64,000 nucleotides of DNA, from positions 62,001 to 126,000 of the forward strand of contig JAKSMU010000005.1 of assembly GCA_024400455.1 (NCBI GenBank), read 5' to 3'. Within the stretch, counting starts at the first letter, position 1. The number at the start of each line of letters is the position of its first letter. Made by a program: the position numbers and the translations under genes. Positions 1 to 8,024 of the stretch are shown in pieces. The DNA comes from Bacteroidales bacterium (GTDB lineage: Bacteria > Bacteroidota > Bacteroidia > Bacteroidales > F082). The notes beneath the pieces were generated by a model. That model worked only from the letters and a program-made list of their open reading frames with translations, was not told the DNA's origin and made no database searches.

Positions 1-125
1 GGAATGGTATCTCCCCCTCCACAATTACAAGATGGGCAGGTACTGCAAGGACAGTTAACATGTTCTCCACCAATCACTTTTTTCATCTCCTTTTTTTGGA
101 GCTTTGTCAATTTAATTGAATCCAT
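1..125 (-). CDS. GG-leader RiPP-like precursor peptide A (3' end outside window)
   Basis: A short reading frame starts at ATG 125 and runs off the left edge. The leader has the lysine-rich form KLTKLQKKEMKKVIGG, ending in the double glycine typical of Bacteroidales natural-product precursors (TIGR04149-like leader). The visible core after GG contains five cysteines in 13 residues (CPCSTCPSCNC) followed by GGGD. Cleavage after GG by a C39-type peptidase or exporter is expected from the family; no such exporter is visible here. The nearby radical SAM enzyme and a second precursor at 3723-3944 support a RiPP role. The core sequence is unlike that of precursor B, so the two products would differ. 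The frame is too short for most gene callers. Confidence 0.7.
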   Translation of the reverse strand, partial: MDSIKLTKLQKKEMKKVIGGEHVNCPCSTCPSCNCGGGDTI

Positions 126-206
126 ATTTTACATTTTATGTATGATTAATAAAAAATTTCTTATTTGGCGTAACCTAAGCTATCCTCTTTTGCCTACCCT
201 ATCGGG

Positions 207-480
207 CTTCCCGCAAGGCGGACGTTGCGCCACCCTTGCCGGAACCGCCGCCCCAACCGTGCGGGGCAGCGGAGGCCGCCACTCGGATGAAGCGGTTCTT
301 CCCCAACTGCCAAAGGCTCGGCGAACAGCGCCAACAGACTGGGCGTAGATAAAGAAAAATCCTTTCTGCCGCCACGCCATGCCGCATTTTCTGGAAACAT
401 TTCGTTCCGTGGTTTGTGTGGGCTGCTATGTGACGTTTCGCTTGCATCGTGGCAGTTAGGTTTCGGCGATAAAGATACGG
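207..480 (-). repeat. Repeat R1, copy A: promoter/leader-like element upstream of precursor A
   Basis: About 275 bp closely similar, by eye, to 4036-4310. Both copies read in the same direction, both end about 80-90 bp before the start codon of a GG-leader precursor, and both begin (on the minus strand) at a TATCTTT box (here TATCTTTA, 470-477). The frames that cross the element are GC-rich, lack a recognisable fold and are judged not to be real proteins. The likely reading is a duplicated promoter plus long 5' leader RNA. A mobile non-coding repeat is the alternative. Confidence 0.65.
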
Positions 481-518
481 TAGATTTTGGTGTGTTTTAT
501 GGGTGCGTCAATCTATTT

Positions 519-560
519 GATAAGTGCGATGTTTTTTCCGATAAGTGCGACATTTTTCGG
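519..560. repeat. Two-copy 21-bp tandem repeat
   Basis: GATAAGTGCGA followed by a T-rich stretch and CC/GG occurs at 519-539 and again at 540-560 with small differences. It lies upstream of repeat R1 copy A, between that element and the metalloprotease gene. The rest of 561-732 shows no gene or clear signal. Confidence 0.6.
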
Positions 561-732
561 CATAACTACGTCATTTCTCGAACAGGCGTTTCCTGAAATT
601 GGAAATTGGCCCATTTGCGGTACGAATCCGCCAACACCGCGCCGCTTTACATCCGCACGTTGTGCCGTCGACCCGCAGTCCATGGCATCGTGCTGGTGGG
701 TGCAGGGGAAATGTAAAGCCGTTGTTTCTCCT

Positions 733-2208
733 TCAAAAATCCTTCGAATACAGATTGGTCATAAATTGCTCCCATTGCTCATGCGACACGCCATGTTTAA
801 GCATGTAATCTGCAAAATCAGCGAATGTATATGTTTCCATTTTGTTGATATGCTTGTAAAACCCTTGGCATATCTCCATAAAACGGTGTTCGCCGACATC
901 TTTTGCAAGAAGATGCAAGCAATATGGAGTTTTCACGTAGGTTACATAAAACGAGCCGCTGCCGTCAATCCCCATCAGGTTGTTTTCTACTTGAAAAATG
1001 GATGGGAAACCATCAAGCAGTTTGCCATATTTTTCCATCCTTTTAATAAAAACACTATCAATGCTGGTTTTCTCTGGTGTGCCAAAATAAACCGAAACGA
1101 ACTCCGTCATAGATTCGTTAAAGAAATAATAAGAAGAATCGTTGCGGCAAGGCAATTTTGTGTTAAAGCAATGCACCGTTTCATGACACCACTGATAGTC
1201 GTTCCAGAAAGACGTGTCCATAACGATAAACCAATTTTCATCATCAATATCGTAGGCCGCTCCCCAACACGATTCGTCATCATTGTCTACAAGGGTTGTG
1301 TAGGTGTCAATATACTCCAGGCTTGCAACTCTCTTGTTGAAAAAGCTTGACAAGTTATCGATTACACTTGCAACATTTGATGGCAGGCGACTTTTTGGAT
1401 GGCTTTCTTCATCAGGCTCCCAATCGTGCCAATCTCCGGTTATTGTATCTTGCCATGCATTATTGCCTTTGAACAAGAATGCGGTGATGTCAGGGTTTTC
1501 AGAAAGAGTGTCATTAACGTAATACTCCAAATTTATCAGAAAGGCATTAATGGTTGGATTATTTAAATTATGCATCGTAAAACGATTGTCTTTGTGGACG
1601 TATGGACCCTCCAAAAACATGTTGATGCCATCTGCGCAAATAACGTTTATTTCATCAAACTCCATGTTGGAACTTGTGAAAAACATCGAATGCCATCCTG
1701 ATTGATACATGGTAATTCCACCGAATGCCATTTTGTATTTGTACAACATGAGTGAATTCGGGTTAAAATAGAATGAAATGTCTATTGTGTCATAGCCTTG
1801 ATTATCAATGGCAACGCCAACATTAGATAAATCGAATTGCAAAGGCTCTTTGTTCCCGTTGTCAACCCCATACACTTCCATGTTGTTGTAGAAAAATGGT
1901 AGTAGTGCTGGGTGAAAGTTGCACACTTCAAGGTCTAATTTCACGCTGTCCCCCAGATGTTTCTCTATTGTAACTCTTTGTGCCACATGGCAGCAATAAT
2001 CGTATAATGAGAAGATTTTCGTGGTGTCTTCATCAATGTATCTTGTAAATTTCAGTTCTACGGATGATTTTCCTGTCAGTGTTTCTTGTGCCTCTACCGT
2101 TGTCGTGGTTGCAATGATAAATAGAACCGTGCAGATGGCGATTTTTAAATACGAGCAATCAACAGTCATTCGGTTTCTTTTCATCGTCGTTTTCAATTCT
2201 TTTTTCAT
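733..2208 (-). CDS. Secreted gluzincin-type metalloprotease, M1-like motif
   Basis: A 491-residue protein. A hydrophobic segment at residues 21-40 ending in VEAQ looks like a signal peptide, so the protein should be exported. Residues 342-346 are HETVH, and exactly 18 residues later comes E365 within FNESMTEF. This reproduces the HExxH-x18-E zinc site and NE context of M1-like gluzincins. The remaining ~300 N-terminal residues look like a beta-rich domain, as in M1-type proteins, but the overall family is not recognised. The gene overlaps the 3' end of the radical SAM gene (stop 2159-2161), so the two are probably co-translated. ATGs at 2184 and 2169 are alternative starts; the 2169 one overlaps by only 11 bp. 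In this context it could process or degrade the RiPP product, or confer immunity; that is inference. Confidence 0.7.
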   Translation of the reverse strand: MKKELKTTMKRNRMTVDCSYLKIAICTVLFIIATTTTVEAQETLTGKSSVELKFTRYIDEDTTKIFSLYDYCCHVAQRVTIEKHLGDSVKLDLEVCNFHPALLPFFYNNMEVYGVDNGNKEPLQFDLSNVGVAIDNQGYDTIDISFYFNPNSLMLYKYKMAFGGITMYQSGWHSMFFTSSNMEFDEINVICADGINMFLEGPYVHKDNRFTMHNLNNPTINAFLINLEYYVNDTLSENPDITAFLFKGNNAWQDTITGDWHDWEPDEESHPKSRLPSNVASVIDNLSSFFNKRVASLEYIDTYTTLVDNDDESCWGAAYDIDDENWFIVMDTSFWNDYQWCHETVHCFNTKLPCRNDSSYYFFNESMTEFVSVYFGTPEKTSIDSVFIKRMEKYGKLLDGFPSIFQVENNLMGIDGSGSFYVTYVKTPYCLHLLAKDVGEHRFMEICQGFYKHINKMETYTFADFADYMLKHGVSHEQWEQFMTNLYSKDF

Positions 2209-3574
2209 AAACGTATGGGGCTAAGGTTTTCGTATAATAGTATAACTTCACATATAATTCCATTTTGATTTTTTCAAGTTCGCATTCTTCTTTTGTTGTA
2301 GCAGTGTCGTTTCGTTTGCCAAGAGAAATCTTTTGGGAAACGCAATGCCCAAGGCATAAATGCTTTGCCCAACATGTTGAACATTCTCCTATTTCCTCTA
2401 TTTTTATCGCTTTGTAAGAATCTGGAGTTATTTCAACCTTGTTGATATTCCCAATGGAATGTTCTTTTTGATTCATGAAATGGGCGCAAGAAAATATATT
2501 GCCTGATGACGTGATTGTGAAATACGTTCTGCCAGCACCACAAGCTATTTGTTTATTTTGTCGAAATCTGAGTGTTTCGTTTATCTGATAGAACTTCTTG
2601 TTAAATATTATTTCATGTTTTTCAATTTTGCCGATATAGTAATCAAGAAGGTTGTCAAATTGTAACTTGATTGATTCTATCAAACTGTTGTTGTATTCAG
2701 CCCAATGGTGGTCTTTGTTTTCTGAAGTATAGGCAAACGTCACAAAGAATGGCAGTTCTTGTTTTTCAAAAAAGTCAAATGTTTCGACAATATATGGATT
2801 TGTGTTAACAATAGTTGCTCTTAATTCGGTATATATCCCGTTGTTTTTCAATGTTTTAATAAAGTCTAAGACTTTGTAAAAACTTTTTCTTCCTGAATGA
2901 TCCTTACGAAGATTAAATTCGTTGTCAGGTCCATCTATGCTCACAAGAACCGAAAACTTGTTTTCCTTGAACGTTTGAATAATCTCATCCGTTAGGATTG
3001 TGCCGTTTGTAGTGATAGAATAGGCAATGTTTCTGTCGGCATATTTTGTTTTAGCATAATTAATCGCATGTTTGATTAAATCAAAGCGCATAAGTGGTTC
3101 ACCGCCAAAAAACACAAAACACAAAGGAGAATCTGTTGAAAAACTGTTTACGTTGGAAACGGAAAAATCAATTGCTTTTTCGATGCCATCTGCTGTAAAG
3201 TCGTCAAAATTGAATTTCCCATTAACATGCGCGAAACAATATGGACATGCCAAGGTGCAATGTCCGGATATCGGCAGCACCACAGTGTTGAACACGCCAT
3301 TGGGAACTTCATATTGTGAAAAATCAAAGTTGGTCAGTTGCGGAGAATCGTTAATAATATCATTTATAATACTGTAGGATTTGTCGAATTCTTTTTTTCC
3401 ATACTGCGAAATCAATCCCTGACAATCTCCGTTACTATACCTCTCAAGAAAACTAATTAACTCGATATCATCTAAAGGATAAATTTGCAAAGTATCAGAA
3501 TGAAAAAATAGGGCTTTTTCGCCTTTTAATCGGATGATTTTTATTGATTCTGGTTTTAAAACAGTACTTTTCAT
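2159..3574 (-). CDS. Radical SAM/SPASM peptide-maturation enzyme
   Basis: A 471-residue protein. Residues 106-113 (CTLACPYC) form the CxxxCxxC motif that binds the SAM-cleaving 4Fe-4S cluster, after a ~95-residue N-terminal region that may include a leader-binding domain. FFGGEPLMR is the GGE motif. The C-terminal third has the cysteine pattern of a SPASM domain (CGAG...NIFSCAHF...CSTCWAKHLCLGHC...C), which carries auxiliary clusters. This layout is that of the enzymes that install thioether, C-C or epimerised residues in Bacteroidota GG-leader peptides. The gene sits 148 bp downstream of precursor B behind a terminator-like hairpin and overlaps the protease gene. The actual modification cannot be read from sequence. 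Confidence 0.85.
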   Translation of the reverse strand: MKSTVLKPESIKIIRLKGEKALFFHSDTLQIYPLDDIELISFLERYSNGDCQGLISQYGKKEFDKSYSIINDIINDSPQLTNFDFSQYEVPNGVFNTVVLPISGHCTLACPYCFAHVNGKFNFDDFTADGIEKAIDFSVSNVNSFSTDSPLCFVFFGGEPLMRFDLIKHAINYAKTKYADRNIAYSITTNGTILTDEIIQTFKENKFSVLVSIDGPDNEFNLRKDHSGRKSFYKVLDFIKTLKNNGIYTELRATIVNTNPYIVETFDFFEKQELPFFVTFAYTSENKDHHWAEYNNSLIESIKLQFDNLLDYYIGKIEKHEIIFNKKFYQINETLRFRQNKQIACGAGRTYFTITSSGNIFSCAHFMNQKEHSIGNINKVEITPDSYKAIKIEEIGECSTCWAKHLCLGHCVSQKISLGKRNDTATTKEECELEKIKMELYVKLYYYTKTLAPYVYEKRIENDDEKKPNDC

Positions 3575-3608
3575 AACGTGTACTTAAATTGAATATGTTT
3601 TCCTATGG

Positions 3609-3663
3609 AAAAAGGTGACCAAGTCTTGATTCCAGCAAAAGGTCAGAATAATCTTTGGTCACC
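3609..3663 (-). terminator. Attenuator-like hairpin between precursor B and its radical SAM gene
   Basis: On the minus strand GGTGACCAA (3663-3655) pairs perfectly with TTGGTCACC (3622-3614), followed at once by TTTTT (3613-3609). The loop is about 32 nt. It would give partial termination after the precursor gene, so that substrate is made in excess over enzyme, a common arrangement in RiPP operons. Confidence 0.6.
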
Positions 3664-3722
3664 ATCCATTAACGAGGATTCTTACGATTTCTCATTTGGC
3701 GCATAAAATATTAGTCTTGTTC

Positions 3723-3944
3723 TTAAAGTTGAGGTTTGATTGTGAATTCTTCACAGCCAATTGTTACCCCCAAGATATTGCATGAAGACGAGAAGTTTTG
3801 CTCACAAGAAGCTTCTCCTGTAATACAAACAATTATTTTATGATTTGTACCGCAGATGATAGTGTCGCCAGCCTTAGTGCAACTGGTTCCACCTTTGATT
3901 TGACCCAATTTGTCAGGATTCAGAAGATTCAATTCAATTTTCAT
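3723..3944 (-). CDS. GG-leader RiPP-like precursor peptide B
   Basis: A 73-residue peptide starting at ATG 3944. The leader MKIELNLLNPDKLGQIKGG ends in Gly-Gly at residues 18-19. The 54-residue core holds six cysteines (residues 22, 31, 40, 47, 55, 64), spaced seven to nine residues apart, with several T/S residues. This regular spacing suits a thioether- or disulfide-linked product. A longer in-frame start upstream would translate the R1 repeat and is rejected. The gene is first in the unit precursor - hairpin - radical SAM - metalloprotease. Core residues do not match precursor A; only the GG-leader logic and the upstream R1 repeat are shared. Confidence 0.75.
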   Translation of the reverse strand: MKIELNLLNPDKLGQIKGGTSCTKAGDTIICGTNHKIIVCITGEASCEQNFSSSCNILGVTIGCEEFTIKPQL

Positions 3945-4035
3945 AGTTAGTCTATTTTCGTTAGTTGTTATTGTTGTTAACCTCAGCTTTGTGGCGCAGT
4001 TCCGATAACACTTTCCTGTAGTGCCTGCCCATATA

Positions 4036-4310
4036 GGGCTTCCCGCAAGTCGGACAAAGCGCCACCCTTGCCAGAACCGCCACCCCAATCGGTCGGTGCA
4101 GCGGAGGCCGCCATTCGGATGAAGCGGTTCTTCCCCAACTGCCAAAGGCTCGGCGAACAGCGCCAACAGACTGGGCATGGATATGGAAAAATCCTTTCTG
4201 CTGCCACGCCATGCTGCATTTTCTGGAATCTTTTCGTTCCGTGGTTTGTGTGGGCTGCTATGTGGCGTTTCGCTCGCATAATTGTAGTTGGTTACAACGG
4301 CAAAGATACG
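4036..4310 (-). repeat. Repeat R1, copy B: promoter/leader-like element upstream of precursor B
   Basis: Second copy of the ~275-bp element at 207-480, in the same orientation relative to a precursor gene. Its upstream edge carries TATCTTTG (minus strand, 4308-4301), a match to the Bacteroidota -7 consensus TAnnTTTG. A TTTG lies 22 bp further upstream (4334-4331), slightly more than the usual spacing. Transcription from here would give a leader of about 350 nt before the ATG at 3944. The rest of the gap 3945-4387 shows no other gene. Confidence 0.65.
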
Positions 4311-4387
4311 GCACTGCATAACGGGCTTGCCAAATGTTACAGTTTATTTGATAACCGCGTTACCTTTTCCGTTTATTCGCGTCATAC

Positions 4388-4759
4388 TTACCCCTTAACC
4401 ATTTCAAGATAGCTTCTCTTAAACTCCACTAATTGTCGATATGCAATTGGAAGCTCTGTTTGGTCAGTCATAAGAACCGACCATTTACGGCTATTGTATC
4501 GTTTAACCATAGATACATAATCCAAATTGACCAAACAGTTTCTTCTGATTTTTGAAAACTTTAGATTTTGTAGTTTCTCCTCCATTTGCATAAGGGAACA
4601 AGAGTAATCCATTTGTCTTCCATCTTCCAAAACCAATACACAATAAAAGTTTTCGCATTTCACATAGAGTATCTTTTCCATGGAAATCTTTGTCAATCCT
4701 TTTCTGGTCTTTACAACCAAAGTCGAAGTTTTAATAGTGTTATTGGTCTCTTCCATCAT
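4388..4759 (-). CDS. Stand-alone LytTR DNA-binding protein
   Basis: A 123-residue protein made almost entirely of one LytTR domain (about residues 12-118). The strand pattern KISMEKILYVKCENFYCVLVLEDGR and the later KIRRNCLVNLDYVSMVKRYN segment are characteristic. LytTR domains bind direct repeats in promoters; here no receiver or membrane sensor is attached. The gene lies just upstream of R1 copy B and the RiPP unit on the same strand, so it is a candidate regulator of that locus. Start could be either of two adjacent ATGs. Confidence 0.8.
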   Translation of the reverse strand: MMEETNNTIKTSTLVVKTRKGLTKISMEKILYVKCENFYCVLVLEDGRQMDYSCSLMQMEEKLQNLKFSKIRRNCLVNLDYVSMVKRYNSRKWSVLMTDQTELPIAYRQLVEFKRSYLEMVKG

Positions 4760-4809
4760 ATTATCTTGGTAATATCAAGTTGTTTTTAATGTCTCAGATG
4801 AAAATGTTT

Positions 4810-5334
4810 TCATCTCATCCCCGTATAATCCCATCGGCTTTTATATCGTAACGGTCTTGCCGGGTGTTCTTCATCCACCCGACGAAACGTCGAGCTTTGA
4901 TGATGATTCTTTTGGTCTGTGCTTTCTGTATCCGTAATGACAAGGCGCTCCATTTCATACCTGTTGTTGATGGTAGTGAAGCTTACATAGCCGTTCAGAA
5001 TTGCTTTGGGCAAGTCGCCCACTTTTTCGGAAACCACTTTTTGCACTTCTTCAGGAACTATAATCAAGTACTCTCCGAAAGAATTCTCTTCAGCTTTCTT
5101 CAAGGTATATTTTGCTCCTTGTACTAAAGTCTGGCCATTGAAATCCACACTCAGTTTGTTTCCATCTTCAAAACGAAGCACCATCCACCAAGTCATTTTA
5201 CAAGACAGGTTACCGAATGTACAACTGGTATGAAGCCATTGCCAGGAACCTTTCAAACAAGGTTTCTGCCCATAAGTCTTCATTCCACAAAAACAGGCGG
5301 CCATAAGACACATCACCAGAACATAATATTTCAT
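4810..5334 (-). CDS. Small secreted protein, unknown family
   Basis: About 174 residues from ATG 5334; upstream in-frame ATGs at 5346 and 5370 would put charged residues before the signal. MKYYVLVMCLMAACFCGMKTYG is a signal peptide with cleavage expected before QKPCLKGSW. The mature part (GSWQW, FEDGNKLSVDFNGQTL, later VSFTTINNRYEMERLVITD) suggests a small beta-barrel of lipocalin-like type (DUF4488/DUF5640 style), but this is by feel only. The tail is basic and disordered. It precedes the LytTR gene on the same strand. No catalytic motif is visible. Confidence 0.6.
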   Translation of the reverse strand: MKYYVLVMCLMAACFCGMKTYGQKPCLKGSWQWLHTSCTFGNLSCKMTWWMVLRFEDGNKLSVDFNGQTLVQGAKYTLKKAEENSFGEYLIIVPEEVQKVVSEKVGDLPKAILNGYVSFTTINNRYEMERLVITDTESTDQKNHHQSSTFRRVDEEHPARPLRYKSRWDYTGMR

Positions 5335-5448
5335 ATTTATTCTCATATTCAATAATTTAGTTCTAATCATACAAGCAAATCATACAACCCGTTGTTAACC
5401 TTAATATCCTCTTTTTCTATTTAAAAAAGAATCCTTGTAGTGTAAAGT

Positions 5449-5676
5449 TTACCTAGCCAATGGTACATTATCAGGATGCAAAGCCTCAAATTCCCGCATC
5501 CGTCTAAAAAACTCCTCGTCCATTGCCGATGTGTCGATTGGTGCTGGAATATGGATTTCTGTTTCTTTCTGAGAGTAGTAGCCCTTTTGGTTCCTTTGTT
5601 GACATCCTATAAACAGCAGGACGGCCAAAGCCGTCACTGCTGTTGCGAGAATGATAAATTTTGTGATATTTTTCAT
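5449..5676 (-). CDS. Small lipoprotein or membrane-anchored peptide
   Basis: A 75-residue protein with an N-terminal hydrophobic stretch and a lipobox-like LFIGC at residues 21-25, so C25 may be lipidated. The remaining 50 residues are polar (QQRNQKGYYSQKETEIHIPAP) and end in a short predicted helix (DEEFFRRMREFEALH). Family and function are not recognised. It lies between the secreted protein gene and the large ATPase gene, all on the minus strand. Confidence 0.5.
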   Translation of the reverse strand: MKNITKFIILATAVTALAVLLFIGCQQRNQKGYYSQKETEIHIPAPIDTSAMDEEFFRRMREFEALHPDNVPLAR

Positions 5677-5714
5677 TCTTAGTTTCTCCTATTTCATGTA
5701 TTGCATACTATCGT

Positions 5715-8012
5715 TCACTTTGCTTCATCAGATCTCCCATCTTCTTCAATTTCAATGGAAACATATTCAAGATTTTCAAGCATTTGCTTAGCATTCATTA
5801 CATTATCTCTATATTTGGAGAATAGTCTCTTGTTTTCTACAATTCGTCTATTATCCCATAAATCCAAGTATTTTTCCATTTGTTCAATAACTATGGATTG
5901 AATCTTGTGCGACTTTTCCGGTCCTAAGCCAGATTTTCTCCACATAAATGCCCTATATTGTTCAAGATAGTTCAAGTGAGAGGTTATTACTCTTGTGGCA
6001 TACATTGTTTTATTGATGCAGAATCCATCATCAATAAAACTATTGTACTCAGGAATACATGTATCATAGTTCGAACGGTTTTCGGATCGCCCCATTACTT
6101 GGTTCCCTTTTTTATAGCTGCACTTCGCTTTGCCAGAAGTGAAACAATTATCGCAAAAATGGTTATCTGCTTTATTTAAGACGTATCTTACTGTTGAAAA
6201 AACACTATTCAAGCAACTCTTTAATACAAATTCATTCGTTATTTCAAACAAAGGAACCGGAGAGTATTTATTATCTCTTACCATCGTGTTATTCCATTGA
6301 TTTGAAATCAAATTATAGTATTCAAAATTGATGAATACACGCCATGAATATATTACACACAAAGGATTAATCTTCACATAAACATTGGCAAGCTGGGTTT
6401 CGTCATTATCATATACACTCTCAATGTATTGTGCCAATCCACTTGTTGTTTGAATATTGTTCTCATCCTTAAAGTAGTCGTCAATAAGACTTCCAACCAA
6501 AACCATCGGGTATTCAAAATTATATGCAACATATCCCATCAATCCACTAATTACAGTTTTGAACATTTCTTTACCATACCATTTTTCAATTCTTTTGGCA
6601 AACTCCAAGAAACTGATACGAGGTGTTTCATCATTAAAACTGTTTTCCTCTTTGATGGCGTTCACCAGTTCATCATCTTGCAATGCCCATCCACCTAAAT
6701 TACTAAGAAGAGTAAACGCCATTCTATAGATGTTACACAGCGATTCATTTTCAAATTCATGTCTTATGTAAGTGATAAGCCTTAAAGAAGAATCTCCCAT
6801 CATTGACTTTAGGGCATAAAACAGCATGAGCCCTCTTGCTCCAGTTTGTTCAGGTCTTCCCTTTCTTTGGTCTTGATCAGGTAATCTGAGCAATTCGTAA
6901 TCTATAGCATTCATGTTTTTTTCGCACAATTGGAGAACGAAGAAATGAATAAACATCCTTAGATCATAGTTAAATAATGGTCTCAATACTTTTGTACAAT
7001 AGTCACTCTCAGAATTCAACAATTCTCGAATCCTTCTTTCATTTTCTATAGGTTCAACCGTTTTGTTTTGATTGATATAATAAGAGATCCTTTTGTTGAT
7101 AACTCTTGAATACGAAACTTGATATTCATTTCTGAATTCAATGTTTACAGATGAAAGCCTCAGTCGATCTTCATGTTGTGTCCTGTCAACAATCTGTGCG
7201 TTGGAAGAACGGTATGACATAATAAAAGTACAATTGCTAAGGAATGGATACTTGCTGTTTTTCTCAAAAAAATCCTGCACAATAGAAAACGCGGATTGAA
7301 TCAGTTGATAGGTATGGGAATAAATATATTGGGTTGGTATTTCATCCAAATTGTCAAAAACAAATACGTTTTTTCTGTCAGGTTCTACTTCATTTTCTTC
7401 TTTCAGGAGTTCCAAAATCAAGAGCAATACTAACATTCCTCGATTAGTATTAGTACCTGGTATCAACTTCCCATTTTTATCTACACCAATCTCACACAGA
7501 TAGTCTTCGGCACCTTCCGATTCAATATCATTGGCCACAAGATAGTTGTAAATTATATCATTGTCTTCCTTTTTATCAAACAATTTTAAGCTTCCCTCAA
7601 TTACAATATGTTCATATAATCGTCTTATTACATTGTTTTCATTATTTTCCAATACTTTATAAATCTCTGACAACAAGATTTCCCTAATACATTCTACATA
7701 TTCCATAGGGGTGGGCTTTTCTATCAGGTTTATATAATGATAGTTGTATTGGTCTCTTGTTTCTTCCATAAAATGATTCAGGAAGGTGGTCTTTCCAGTA
7801 CCACTAGCTCCATAAAATAATACAGTATTGATGGATTCACCATCAATCACTTTAATCAATTTATTCTTCAAATAATCTATTCGGTCTGGATAATCAACAA
7901 AGAAATGTGACCTGAAGTCTTCTTTGTCTCTCTCTTTATTTCCATTATTGTTAAATGGCGATTTCCTTTTATTGTCATACGGAGAATACTCCAAAACTGT
8001 CCTTATATCCAT
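5715..8012 (-). CDS. Large P-loop ATPase (STAND/KAP-like) with C-terminal cysteine cluster
   Basis: A 765-residue protein. Walker A GASGTGKT is at residues 68-75 and Walker B VFVFDNLDE at 216-224, in an AAA/STAND-type arrangement. The following ~350 residues are helical, without a recognised family. Near the C-terminus CDNCFTSGKAKC and later cysteines could bind a metal. No transmembrane segment is evident. It is followed upstream, 12 bp away, by a coiled-coil membrane protein on the same strand, which argues for a functional pair. ATPase plus membrane or coiled-coil pairs are common among phage-defence modules, but this pair is not one that can be named; a membrane-anchored NTP-dependent sensor is the best guess. 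Confidence 0.65.
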   Translation of the reverse strand: MDIRTVLEYSPYDNKRKSPFNNNGNKERDKEDFRSHFFVDYPDRIDYLKNKLIKVIDGESINTVLFYGASGTGKTTFLNHFMEETRDQYNYHYINLIEKPTPMEYVECIREILLSEIYKVLENNENNVIRRLYEHIVIEGSLKLFDKKEDNDIIYNYLVANDIESEGAEDYLCEIGVDKNGKLIPGTNTNRGMLVLLLILELLKEENEVEPDRKNVFVFDNLDEIPTQYIYSHTYQLIQSAFSIVQDFFEKNSKYPFLSNCTFIMSYRSSNAQIVDRTQHEDRLRLSSVNIEFRNEYQVSYSRVINKRISYYINQNKTVEPIENERRIRELLNSESDYCTKVLRPLFNYDLRMFIHFFVLQLCEKNMNAIDYELLRLPDQDQRKGRPEQTGARGLMLFYALKSMMGDSSLRLITYIRHEFENESLCNIYRMAFTLLSNLGGWALQDDELVNAIKEENSFNDETPRISFLEFAKRIEKWYGKEMFKTVISGLMGYVAYNFEYPMVLVGSLIDDYFKDENNIQTTSGLAQYIESVYDNDETQLANVYVKINPLCVIYSWRVFINFEYYNLISNQWNNTMVRDNKYSPVPLFEITNEFVLKSCLNSVFSTVRYVLNKADNHFCDNCFTSGKAKCSYKKGNQVMGRSENRSNYDTCIPEYNSFIDDGFCINKTMYATRVITSHLNYLEQYRAFMWRKSGLGPEKSHKIQSIVIEQMEKYLDLWDNRRIVENKRLFSKYRDNVMNAKQMLENLEYVSIEIEEDGRSDEAK

Positions 8013-8024
8013 AATTGCAATTTT

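Noticed and set aside
180..447. Overlapping frames in repeat R1 copy A (and the matching ones at 3961-4279)
   Set aside because: Frames exist in three phases, are Cys/Trp/Arg-rich, and the similarity between copies is at the DNA level in all frames; better explained as a non-coding repeat.
487..1350. 287-residue + strand frame opposite the metalloprotease gene
   Set aside because: Antisense shadow of the minus-strand protein, which has a signal peptide and zinc motif.
3723..4319. 198-residue version of precursor B extending through R1
   Set aside because: The extra N-terminal part translates the non-coding repeat; the internal ATG at 3944 begins a proper GG leader.
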